This document shows, piece by piece, positions 1-6,798 of a stretch of DNA of 18,900 nt. Position numbers and translations under genes: made by a program. Position 1 is the first letter of the stretch. Each line of letters begins with the position of its first letter. Below the pieces are notes generated by a model. That model was given only the letters and a program-made list of their open reading frames with translations, did not search any database and was not told where the DNA came from. Source of the DNA: Deltaproteobacteria bacterium (lineage in GTDB: Bacteria > Desulfobacterota > Desulfobacteria > Desulfobacterales > SG8-13); NCBI GenBank assembly GCA_030670715.1, contig DAOVBC010000006.1, positions 1 through 18,900 of the forward strand. The letters run 5' to 3'.

Positions 1-125
1 CCAAGCAAAAGGGGAACAATTAAAGTCAAGTACCTTATCGGCTTTCCAGGTTTCATCTGATATTCTACCTTTTGAATAGCTTCTTATAAAATAATTCACA
101 TTTTCAGTCGATCAACCTGACTTTA

Positions 126-437
126 TCAGGGGACCGGCAGACGATGAAGCGTCCGCTGAGTAACAATTTTTTCAGGCCAGAGCGAATAAAAAAGTTGCAG
201 GAGCTGCGAATTACTTCTCGAAATTTCTATAATATATTGAAACCATGCATCTTTTAACGACACTGGTTTTATGCCGTCTACATGGAATGATGGAATGTTG
301 AAATCACGGAATAATGGTCAAAAACGCATAACATTAGTGTTTGGATCAAGGCTTTTAGGATCAATTTTTACAGTTTCTCCATGAATATGGAAAGTTGGCA
401 AATATTTTACAGGCCAAGACAAAGAAGGAAACAGCAT
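126..437 (-). pseudogene. Possible short ORF or gene remnant with an in-frame TGA
   Basis: On the minus strand an ATG at 437-435 follows a GGAGGG sequence by four bases and opens a 39-codon frame that ends at a TGA (320-318). The same frame then stays open for another 63 codons, to a TGA at 128-126. The two halves share a similar phrase, PTFHIHG in the first and PSFHVDG in the second. I recognise no family. The phrase in the second half is partly encoded by the ATTCCATCATTCC repeat, so the resemblance may be accidental. It could be a broken gene, two peptides or chance; selenocysteine at the TGA is possible but nothing specific supports it. Confidence 0.2.
282..296 (-). repeat. ATTCCATCATTCCAT motif, minus orientation
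   Basis: Fifteen bases reading ATGGAATGATGGAAT on the plus strand are the exact reverse complement of 583-597. Together the two copies form a long-range inverted pair around the decayed reading frame and the GC-rich palindrome. Related motifs lie at 2442-2457 and 12547-12625. Confidence 0.6.
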
Positions 438-440
438 CTT

Positions 441-475
441 GCCCTCCGGGGCGTAGGCCCTACGGGCTGGAGGCC
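441..475. repeat. Imperfect GC-rich palindrome
   Basis: An imperfect palindrome is centred on a CGTAGG-C-CCTACG core, with outer arms GCCCTCC and GGAGGCC. It is much richer in G+C than its surroundings. It lies directly upstream of the minus-strand ATG at 437 and supplies that ATG's GGAGGG ribosome-binding-like sequence. It may be a dispersed REP-type element or an RNA hairpin; no T-run follows on either strand, so a terminator is not supported. Confidence 0.45.
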
Positions 476-582
476 AAACTCAGAGTTTTTTAAATCCTCT
501 GTTGATGTTTTTTTGATCCATGGTTGTTTTATCCCATGAACCGTATTATTTTTCAACTAGATGGGACATGAATGTACCCAAT

Positions 583-597
583 ATTCCATCATTCCAT
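583..597 (+). repeat. ATTCCATCATTCCAT motif, plus orientation
   Basis: This is the plus-orientation copy of the motif at 282-296. It continues into a further ATTCC unit, so that ATTCCATC, ATTCCATT and ATTCCAA follow one another at 583-605. The pattern is a degenerate tandem of ATTCCAT-like units, a type of low-complexity intergenic repeat. Confidence 0.6.
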
Positions 598-706
598 TAT
601 TCCAATTGTGAGCAAAGCGAACTAAGTTCTACATACATAGGCTGAAATATTCGGTCAAGAAATAAGGCGGTTCTTATCATATACCGCAAAAAAGAAAGTG
701 TAGCCT

Positions 707-2095
707 GTGCCCGATCACAAATCCCTGGAAAAATCAGCACTCTTTGTTGCAACCCTGTCGTCATTTATGGGGCCGTTTACCATTTCTTCCGTGAATGTAG
801 CACTGCCGGCAATCCAGATGGAATTTTCGGCGAATGCCGTGCTGCTCAGCTGGGTTGCGACATCATTGCTCCTGGCTGTTGCTGTCTTTCTGGTACCGAT
901 GGGTAAAATCGGTGACATTTACGGCCGAAAAAAAATATTCACCTGGGGACTGGCCCTTTACACACTGGCATCTTTTTTTGCCGTGTTTGCGGTATCCATA
1001 AAAATGCTGATCATCATGCGGGTGTTCCAGGGATTTGGTGCCGCCATGTTCGTCACCACAGGCATGGCGATTATAACATCCGTATTTCCGCCGCAAAAAA
1101 GAGGTCGGGCGATAGGCGTTTACGTGTCCGCCGTTTACATCGGCCTGTCGGTCGGTCCGTTCGCGGGTGGCCTGTTGACGCAGCATCTGGGCTGGAGGAG
1201 TATTTTCGCAGTGGTGGTTCCCTTCGGTGCAGCCTCGGTTTTTGTCGCAATGAAGTATTTAAAGGGTGAATGGGCCGATGCCAGGGGAGAAAAGCTGGAC
1301 ATCGCCGGTAGTCTGCTCTACGGTCTTTCAATCCTGGCCTTGGTTTACGGTGCTTCCCTGCTGCCGAATGCCGTTGCCGTCTACCTGGTTCTTGCCGGTT
1401 TTCTCGGGCTGGGGGCATTTATATGGCTTGAGCTCAGAACCCGTTACCCGGTTTTCGAGGTAAGGTTGTTTAGATACAACAGGGTGTTCACCTTCTCCAG
1501 TCTGGCTGCCCTGATCAACTATTCGGCCACCTTTGCCATCACATTTCTTTTGAGTCTCTACTTACAATTTATCAAAGGCGTCACTCCTCAGGCTGCCGGC
1601 ACCATTCTCATCGCCCAGCCAATCGTCATGGCTCTTTTTTCTCCCCTGGCGGGCAGATTATCCGATAAAATTGAGCCGCGCAGAATTGCGTCGGCCGGTA
1701 TGATGATCACCGCGGCCGGACTCCTTTCGTTTGCCTTTGTCGGACCGGATACGTCGAAAATATTTATAGTCTGCACTCTGGCAATACTGGGTTTCGGTTT
1801 TGCCCTGTTCTCATCGCCCAATATGAATGCCATAATGAACTCCGTAGAAAAGAAATATTTCGGCATTGCCTCTGGAACGGTGGCAACAATGCGGCTGCTG
1901 GGTCAGATGACCAGCATGGCTATCGCTATGGTCATATTTGCAATTTTTATCGGCCGGGAACAGATCTCACCGTCCAACTACAACATGTTTTTAAAAAGCG
2001 TACGGGTATGTTTTATAATTTTTTCGTCTCTGTGCACCGTCGGAATCTTCTTTTCCCTGTTGAGAGGAGATTTAAGGAGCGGACCCTCATACTGA
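707..2095 (+). CDS. MFS transporter, DHA2-type drug/metabolite exporter
   Basis: This is a 462-residue polytopic inner-membrane protein of the major facilitator superfamily, probably a proton-coupled efflux pump. Seen: hydrophobic segments through the whole length; motif A, GKIGDIYGRKK, at residues 66-76 after the second helix; an R-x-x-QGFGAA segment (motif B region) near residue 106; and a motif-C-like GLSVGPFAGGLL near residue 150, followed by GWRSIF, which is typical of the DHA2 (14-helix) group. A second motif-A-like GRLSDK opens the C-terminal half. The length fits the 450-520 residue family range. The start is a GTG with only weak upstream purines, so a slightly different start is possible. 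It seems transcribed alone: 377 bases separate it from the next gene, which has its own promoter. The substrate cannot be read from the sequence. Confidence 0.88.
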   Translation: MPDHKSLEKSALFVATLSSFMGPFTISSVNVALPAIQMEFSANAVLLSWVATSLLLAVAVFLVPMGKIGDIYGRKKIFTWGLALYTLASFFAVFAVSIKMLIIMRVFQGFGAAMFVTTGMAIITSVFPPQKRGRAIGVYVSAVYIGLSVGPFAGGLLTQHLGWRSIFAVVVPFGAASVFVAMKYLKGEWADARGEKLDIAGSLLYGLSILALVYGASLLPNAVAVYLVLAGFLGLGAFIWLELRTRYPVFEVRLFRYNRVFTFSSLAALINYSATFAITFLLSLYLQFIKGVTPQAAGTILIAQPIVMALFSPLAGRLSDKIEPRRIASAGMMITAAGLLSFAFVGPDTSKIFIVCTLAILGFGFALFSSPNMNAIMNSVEKKYFGIASGTVATMRLLGQMTSMAIAMVIFAIFIGREQISPSNYNMFLKSVRVCFIIFSSLCTVGIFFSLLRGDLRSGPSY

Positions 2096-2155
2096 TTGTG
2101 GGTTTCGGGGTTTCCGTTAAAATTTGACGCTGCAGAAGTTGGTATCCATTAGATT

Positions 2156-2219
2156 TTCCTAGGTATGTGGCTTGAAATTCAGAAAAAGTTCCCTATAATG
2201 TATTACATGTTCCTAGGAA
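2156..2219. promoter_or_regulatory. Paired TTCCTAGG boxes flanking a promoter
   Basis: TTCCTAGG occurs at 2156-2163 and again at 2210-2217. The second copy is extended to a perfect 10-base palindrome, TTCCTAGGAA (2210-2219). The copies lie 54 bases apart, close to five helical turns, and bracket the -35/-10 pair at 2172-2199; the downstream box falls just after the expected transcription start. This arrangement suits a dimeric repressor bound at two operators, but no cognate regulator gene is in the window. Confidence 0.4.
2172..2199 (+). promoter_or_regulatory. Sigma70-type promoter of the stator-like cluster
   Basis: TTGAAA (2172-2177) and a perfect TATAAT (2194-2199) are separated by 16 bases. 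The predicted transcript starts near 2206 and has a leader of about 265 bases before the ATG at 2473. The leader contains the palindrome at 2210-2219 and the inverted repeat at 2242-2264. Confidence 0.55.
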
Positions 2220-2241
2220 AGTTTCCCGATTTTATGACATC

Positions 2242-2264
2242 ATTTACATAATTTTTATGTAAAT
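2242..2264. promoter_or_regulatory. Perfect inverted repeat in the leader of the cluster
   Basis: ATTTACATAA and TTATGTAAAT form a perfect 10-bp inverted repeat around a TTT centre. Being AT-rich and without a following T-run it is a poor terminator. A protein-binding site or a weak RNA hairpin in the long leader is more likely. A half-site-like TTTACATAA recurs at about 2327-2336. Confidence 0.45.
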
Positions 2265-2472
2265 CATTTCACAAATGTTGCAATGATTTTCATGCCTGTG
2301 ACTTAAACTGCCATAATTAGTGCATTTTTACATAAGTTTTAAGTTTGCACAGTTCTTGCATTTACCGGCTAATGTGGCAGCAATCTGCAGCGCTGGAACC
2401 GGTCAGTGTTCAATCTGCCGACAGTCAAACCTTTAACAGCGTCCATCACTCCATCATATAAGGTTATAGAAA

Positions 2473-5067
2473 ATGAGTCTGGATTACGATAAAATAAGAG
2501 CGGAAGGAGAATCCCCTCAAACATCGATGAGCGCTTACAGCGACCTGTTTGCCGCTCTGGCTTTTGTGTTTCTGTTCCTTTATGTCATATCGACCATTCA
2601 ATTAAGCCTGCAGACCATCTCTTCAACACTCGAAACCCGGAAACTGGAGGCCAAACTTCTAGCGTATGAAATTCCGGTTGAATCCGCAGCCCAAAACGAT
2701 ATCGACGAGCCCCAGGAGATTGATTACGAAAAGGTTTTAAAGAAACTCGCCGCTCTGGAAAAACAAACGCGGGAAGAGGCTGAAAAATTTTACCAGCAGG
2801 CCCAGGCACTGCAGGAAAACGAGCAGGAACTTATCAGCAAATACCACACAGTAGTTGAGCACGTTAAGCGGAAAAACAGGGATCTGGCCATAGCGCTCAG
2901 TCAACAACAATCTGAGGCCGAGGAGCAGCAGGCCCAGTATGAGACACAGCTGGAAGGGCAGGAACAAAAATTCGCCCTTGCTCTGAGCGATTTTGAGAAT
3001 CAACTGGATCGTCGTGAGCAGATGCTGCAGGAATTGGAAAGGAACAAGCAGGTTGTTGAAACCGAGAAGGAGAAACTTGTTGCCGATCAGCAGGAGCTTC
3101 AGGAGGAACTTACCGTAACCCGGGGCAAAATCCAGTCCCTGGAAGAGGACAAAAATGCTGTTGCGGCTGAAAAAGAAGCGCTTCAGGTTGCTCAGCAAAA
3201 ACTTCAGGAAGAACTGGGGCAAACCAGGGAAAACATTCGCGCCCTGGAAATGGACAAGGAAGCGGTCGAGGCTGAAAAGAGAAAGCTTTTCGCTCAGCAG
3301 CAAAATCTTCAAAAAGAGCTGGGCCAAAGCCAAACCGAATTGCAGGCACTGGAACGGGAAAAGGAGACCCTGGCTTCGGAGAAAGGAAAACTTCTGGTCG
3401 CCCAGCAAAGGTTACAGGGAGAACTGGGTACAAGCCGGTCAGAGCTGCAGGCTCTGGAAAAGGGTAAGAGAGAGGCCGTTTCTGAAAAAGAAAAACTGGC
3501 CGCAGATCAGAAAAGGCTTAAAAGAGAATTAGGCCGTAGCAAAACCAGGATGCGGTCCTTAGAAAAAGGCTACAAGGCTGCTGCGACTGAAAAGCAAAAA
3601 CTTGTGGTTGCCCAGAAAAGGATGCAGAGAGAGTTGGGCAAAACAACCGCCAGGCTGCGGACTATGGAGAAGGGTAAGAACGCCGCTGCTGCCGATAGAG
3701 AGAAATTTTTAACCGCTCAAAAAAAGTTTCAGAGAGAACTTGGCAAAAGCAGAGCGAAGTTACTGGCGCTCGAAAAAGGCACGCGAAAAGCCGCAGCCGA
3801 TAAAGAAAAATTTCAGGCTGATCAAGGGCGGCTTCAGGGGGAACTTCGTAAAAGCAGGGCCAGAATTTCAGGATTGGAAAAGGACAAGGCGGCGGCCGCG
3901 GGTGAAAAGGGAAGACTTCTGTCCTCTCAGCAGGCGCTTGAGGAAGAACTGGGAAAAAGCAGAGCGAGGCTGGCAGCGTTGGCAAGGGGCAAAGAAGCCG
4001 CAGAGGGTGAAAAAGAGAAATTGCTGGGCGATCAGCAAAAGCTGAAGGCCGAGCTGGGTGAAAGCATCGGCAGACTCAAAGCGCTGGAAAAAGGCAAAGC
4101 GGCCGCTGAAGGTGAAAAAGAGAAACTGCTGGCTGATCAGCAAAAGCTGAAGGCCGAGCTGGGTGAAAGTATCGGCAGACTCAAAGCGCTGGAAAAAGGC
4201 AAAGCAGCTGCCGAAGGTGAAAAAGAGAAGCTGCTGGCTGATCAGCAAAATCAGAAGGCCGAACTGGGCAAAAGTAAAGCCAGACTGCAGGATCTGGAGA
4301 AGGGGCTGGCGGCTGCCGAGGGCGAAAAGGGGAAACTTCTGGCTGCCCAGCAGGCGCTTCAGGGCGAGCTGGCCAAAAGCCAGGCCGGTTTAAAAGAAAT
4401 GGAAAGGGGTAGAAAAGCGGCAGCGACTGAATTAGCAAGGTTGGCAGCCGATCAGCAAAAACTTCAGAAAAAAGTTGATGAAATTCAGGCCCGGGAGCAA
4501 GTGCGGCAAAATATTATTGCCAGTCTTAAAGACAATTTTGATCGCCACGGGATCGACGCAGAAATCAATGAGGAAACCGGTGAAGTTACGCTGCCGTTTA
4601 ACAAAGCGCATTTTGATTTTGACAGTGCCGAGCTGAAAAAGAATATGAAGAAGTACCTGCGGAAAATAATTCCGGTTTATTCGAAAAGCATATTCAGTGA
4701 GAGTGATGTCAATGAGTATATACAATCGATTGAAGTGATCGGGTACGCCTCACCGATTTATCTGGGGAAATATGTAAATCCCGAAAGCCTTTCAAACGAA
4801 GCCCGCGCGGCGCTCAATTACAACATGGATCTAAGCTACCGCAGAGCGCGCGCTATATTTAAATATATTCTGAACCAGCAGAATATGCAGTTCACACATC
4901 AAAAAGAGCTGATGGTCCGTCTTAAGGTTACCGGCAGGAGTTATCTGGAGTCTACACCGCTGAAAGATCTGCCCAACGAGAGCAGTATCGGTATGCAGGA
5001 ATTTTGCAGTCAGTACGACTGTAATCAGTTGCAAAGTGCCATAATTCGATTCAATTTAGGGAATTAG
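2473..5067 (+). CDS. MotB/OmpA-like stator subunit with a giant 35-residue-repeat coiled coil
   Basis: An 864-residue protein with three parts. Residues about 22-44 form one hydrophobic helix, SDLFAALAFVFLFLYVIS, with Asp24 at its cytoplasmic entrance. This matches the MotB-type helix, whose conserved Asp carries the ion in flagellar and related stators. Residues about 85-680 are a charged coiled coil, including thirteen consecutive 35-residue (five-heptad) repeats at 199-653. Residues about 695-864 resemble an OmpA-type peptidoglycan-binding domain: HFDFDSAEL at 713-721, a VIGYAS strand ending at 760, NMDLSYRRARAIF at 784-796, and a late VTGRS. Cys845 and Cys850 could form a periplasmic disulfide. 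By family topology the N-terminus is cytoplasmic and the coil and OmpA-like part are periplasmic. The ATG follows AAGG by nine bases. The stop codon overlaps the ribosome site of the MotA/ZorA-like gene, so the two are co-translated and probably form one complex. The order A-then-B usual for motAB, exbBD and zorAB is reversed here. Family assignment is firm; function is not known. Confidence 0.82.
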   Translation: MSLDYDKIRAEGESPQTSMSAYSDLFAALAFVFLFLYVISTIQLSLQTISSTLETRKLEAKLLAYEIPVESAAQNDIDEPQEIDYEKVLKKLAALEKQTREEAEKFYQQAQALQENEQELISKYHTVVEHVKRKNRDLAIALSQQQSEAEEQQAQYETQLEGQEQKFALALSDFENQLDRREQMLQELERNKQVVETEKEKLVADQQELQEELTVTRGKIQSLEEDKNAVAAEKEALQVAQQKLQEELGQTRENIRALEMDKEAVEAEKRKLFAQQQNLQKELGQSQTELQALEREKETLASEKGKLLVAQQRLQGELGTSRSELQALEKGKREAVSEKEKLAADQKRLKRELGRSKTRMRSLEKGYKAAATEKQKLVVAQKRMQRELGKTTARLRTMEKGKNAAAADREKFLTAQKKFQRELGKSRAKLLALEKGTRKAAADKEKFQADQGRLQGELRKSRARISGLEKDKAAAAGEKGRLLSSQQALEEELGKSRARLAALARGKEAAEGEKEKLLGDQQKLKAELGESIGRLKALEKGKAAAEGEKEKLLADQQKLKAELGESIGRLKALEKGKAAAEGEKEKLLADQQNQKAELGKSKARLQDLEKGLAAAEGEKGKLLAAQQALQGELAKSQAGLKEMERGRKAAATELARLAADQQKLQKKVDEIQAREQVRQNIIASLKDNFDRHGIDAEINEETGEVTLPFNKAHFDFDSAELKKNMKKYLRKIIPVYSKSIFSESDVNEYIQSIEVIGYASPIYLGKYVNPESLSNEARAALNYNMDLSYRRARAIFKYILNQQNMQFTHQKELMVRLKVTGRSYLESTPLKDLPNESSIGMQEFCSQYDCNQLQSAIIRFNLGN
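3067..4431 (+). repeat. Thirteen tandem 105-base coding repeats
   Basis: Thirteen full 105-base units encode 35-residue repeats (residues 199-653), and a partial fourteenth follows. The protein consensus begins K-E-K-L-L, has an A-D-Q-Q-K-L segment and an E-L-G-x-S segment, and ends A-A-A-E-G-E. Hydrophobic residues follow 4-3 heptad spacing through five heptads per unit. Units 10 and 11 (4012-4116, 4117-4221) are nearly identical in DNA and differ by one residue in protein (LLGDQQ against LLADQQ), which points to recent duplication. Glycines recur at fixed positions in each unit, unusual for a long coiled coil. Confidence 0.9.
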
Positions 5068-5079
5068 GAGGAATATTCA

Positions 5080-5886
5080 ATGAATGAAATGATCAACAAG
5101 ATTACAACGACCTTAATTGCATATGGCGCTGATAACCTGATGGCGATCATGATTATTGTTTTTTTTATCGGGGTCATACTGAAATTTCTGATGTATTATC
5201 TCCTGAAAGCTGAATACAACTTTTCTTCCGCTTTTGAAACCCGTACCCATCGCTATCTCAACCGCGAATATATTGAAAGCAAAAATGTAAGTAAATTCCA
5301 TGAGGTTGTTGAGTTTATCCTGAAAAAAACCTTTACTGAGTCGTATGTCGCCCGAAAAAAACAGTTTAGAAAACGAAAAGAGGACTCGAAAGTTGCCGCG
5401 GTTAATAGAATCTTTTTAGTTGAGATGGGCGCCAAGTCCTTAATTGATGACACGCTCAAACAGACCAGATATCACGATTCAGGAAAGGTGCCCGACTTCA
5501 AGAATATTTCGCGATATGTTTTTAATTCAAACCCCTATTTCAACAAATTGTGGGGTGTTATTCCCATTGGCTTAACCAACAACGTATTTTCCAAATTACC
5601 CAGTTTATTTATTATCGGCGGAATTTTTGGGACATTTCTGGGCATCAGTAAGGGGTTGCCGGCTTTAAAAGCGATTGATCCCGGCAATATAATGGCCGCT
5701 CAATCCACACTGGGGAATTTTCTGGAAAGTATGACTTTTGCCATGTACAGCTCCGTCGTCGGGATATTTCTATCGGTGTGCTTTACCATCATGAACGCGT
5801 TCATGTCCTACAACAGCCTGTACTTGAGCCTGGTTGACAGATTTACGCAATCACTGGAACTGCTCTGGAAAGACAGTAATTCTTAA
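5080..5886 (+). CDS. MotA/TolQ/ExbB (ZorA-like) channel subunit
   Basis: A 268-residue inner-membrane protein with three predicted helices: about 17-41, 173-195 and 217-241. A basic loop of about 130 residues between helices 1 and 2 should be cytoplasmic. Helix 2 contains GGIFGTFLGISKGL (180-193) and helix 3 is preceded by LGNFLESMTFAMYSS (211-225). These correspond to the signature hairpin of the MotA/TolQ/ExbB proton-channel superfamily, where five A subunits surround two B helices. The GTFLGI form recalls ZorA more than TolQ or ExbB. Only about 27 residues follow helix 3, so the long cytoplasmic tail of ZorA is absent. An ideal AGGAGG (5066-5071) sits eight bases before the ATG and overlaps the stop codon of the MotB/OmpA-like gene, indicating coupling with that partner. 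Role inferred: uses ion flow to move or tension the coiled-coil subunit. Confidence 0.8.
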   Translation: MNEMINKITTTLIAYGADNLMAIMIIVFFIGVILKFLMYYLLKAEYNFSSAFETRTHRYLNREYIESKNVSKFHEVVEFILKKTFTESYVARKKQFRKRKEDSKVAAVNRIFLVEMGAKSLIDDTLKQTRYHDSGKVPDFKNISRYVFNSNPYFNKLWGVIPIGLTNNVFSKLPSLFIIGGIFGTFLGISKGLPALKAIDPGNIMAAQSTLGNFLESMTFAMYSSVVGIFLSVCFTIMNAFMSYNSLYLSLVDRFTQSLELLWKDSNS

Positions 5887-6032
5887 AATAAATGAAACCA
5901 CTTTCAGGCGGTATCGGCAGCGAGTGGTGGACGCTGTCTTTGAGAACCGATGACTAGTGCTATTCGGAGCGGTAATGAAGGGCAGCCGACCGCATCCAAA
6001 GCGATGATATTCAGACCGTAAGGAGGGATAAA

Positions 6033-6758
6033 ATGCCTGAGCAGAAGGGGCAAGAGATGATTGTATCCAGTGAAAGAGGCCCGGTACCTGACATTTTCAG
6101 TGCGGATAGTTCAGGATACAGGCAGGAAATTATTCTGGCAATAGACCAGTATAGAGATAAATTAGACAATCAGGACCCGGATAGAAACAGGATTAAAAAC
6201 CGCCTCAGGCTGCTGCAGATGAAGGAAAGAGCTTATAAAAGCGAGAACCTGCCCGATATTGAACGGGAACTGTTGACAATGGCGGTGGACATCGAGGAGC
6301 CCACCTTAAGGATGCAGAGAAACATTTCGCTCATTATCCTTGCCTATACCCTTTTCGCATTTTTGAGTTTTGTTGTGCTCACCGCCACTGATGCCATCAT
6401 ACTTCCCAGTTTTAACATTCCCTATTCTGTGCTGCTGATGGGATTGATCGGCTGTTTGGTCAGTATGTTCGTGAAGCTTCCGAATATCAGGATCAGGGAA
6501 CCCTTAAGCCATGATTCCATCCTTTGGTTTATTATCAGCCCGCCGGTCGCGGTTATCATGTCCGGTATTTTTTTTGGTATCGTACAGATCTTTCTCCCGG
6601 TCATTCAGGTTGAATTGTCCGACGAGTCATGGTTCTTCTGGATTCTGGCCTGGGTCGTCGGCTTTTTTAACTGGGTGTATTTGTATGAAAAAATAAGCGG
6701 CGGAATAAAAAAAAAGGTCGCAAAGCACAATGTTCTGCAATCTGAGAATTCCGGGTAG
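6033..6758 (+). CDS. Unrecognised four-helix membrane protein of the stator cluster
   Basis: I do not recognise this 241-residue protein. Residues 1-95 are hydrophilic and helix-rich, with many Arg, Lys and Glu residues and no signal peptide. Four hydrophobic segments follow at about 98-119, 126-146, 163-188 and 200-220, the last rich in Trp (WFFWILAWVVGFFNWVY). The tail is short and basic (GGIKKKVAKH), consistent with the N- and C-termini both in the cytoplasm. A strong AAGGAGG (6020-6026) lies six bases before the ATG. It starts 146 bases after the ZorA-like gene, with no T-tailed hairpin between them, so co-transcription is likely. Its job could be assembly, regulation or anchoring of the stator pair, which is inference from position only. 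Confidence 0.75.
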   Translation: MPEQKGQEMIVSSERGPVPDIFSADSSGYRQEIILAIDQYRDKLDNQDPDRNRIKNRLRLLQMKERAYKSENLPDIERELLTMAVDIEEPTLRMQRNISLIILAYTLFAFLSFVVLTATDAIILPSFNIPYSVLLMGLIGCLVSMFVKLPNIRIREPLSHDSILWFIISPPVAVIMSGIFFGIVQIFLPVIQVELSDESWFFWILAWVVGFFNWVYLYEKISGGIKKKVAKHNVLQSENSG

Positions 6759-6798
6759 TCAAAGCCGAAAATAAAGCCAAGTTAAGGTAATTTGAAAA

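Larger units (their letters stand above)
1..706. other. Spacer upstream of the MFS gene
   Basis: No intact gene longer than about 40 codons is visible on either strand. The stretch holds two oppositely oriented copies of an ATTCCATCATTCCAT motif (282-296 and 583-597), an imperfect GC-rich palindrome (441-475), and a minus-strand frame interrupted by one TGA (126-437). The local base composition is AT-rich apart from the palindrome. It looks like decayed intergenic DNA that has collected small repeats. Confidence 0.6.

Noticed and set aside
2737..3408. 223-codon minus-strand frame opposite the coiled-coil gene
   Set aside because: Long antisense frames are an expected by-product of a repetitive Lys/Glu/Gln-rich coding sequence; it reads as Leu/Phe-rich low complexity.
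2473..5886. Assignment as a canonical Zorya zorAB
   Set aside because: The A subunit has no tail, the gene order is reversed, and no zorC, zorD or zorE is adjacent, so only a distant ZorAB-like label is justified.
5897..5928. Terminator between the ZorA-like and four-helix genes (ACCACT ... AGTGGT)
   Set aside because: The stem is only six bases with a loop of about 20 bases and no T-run follows.
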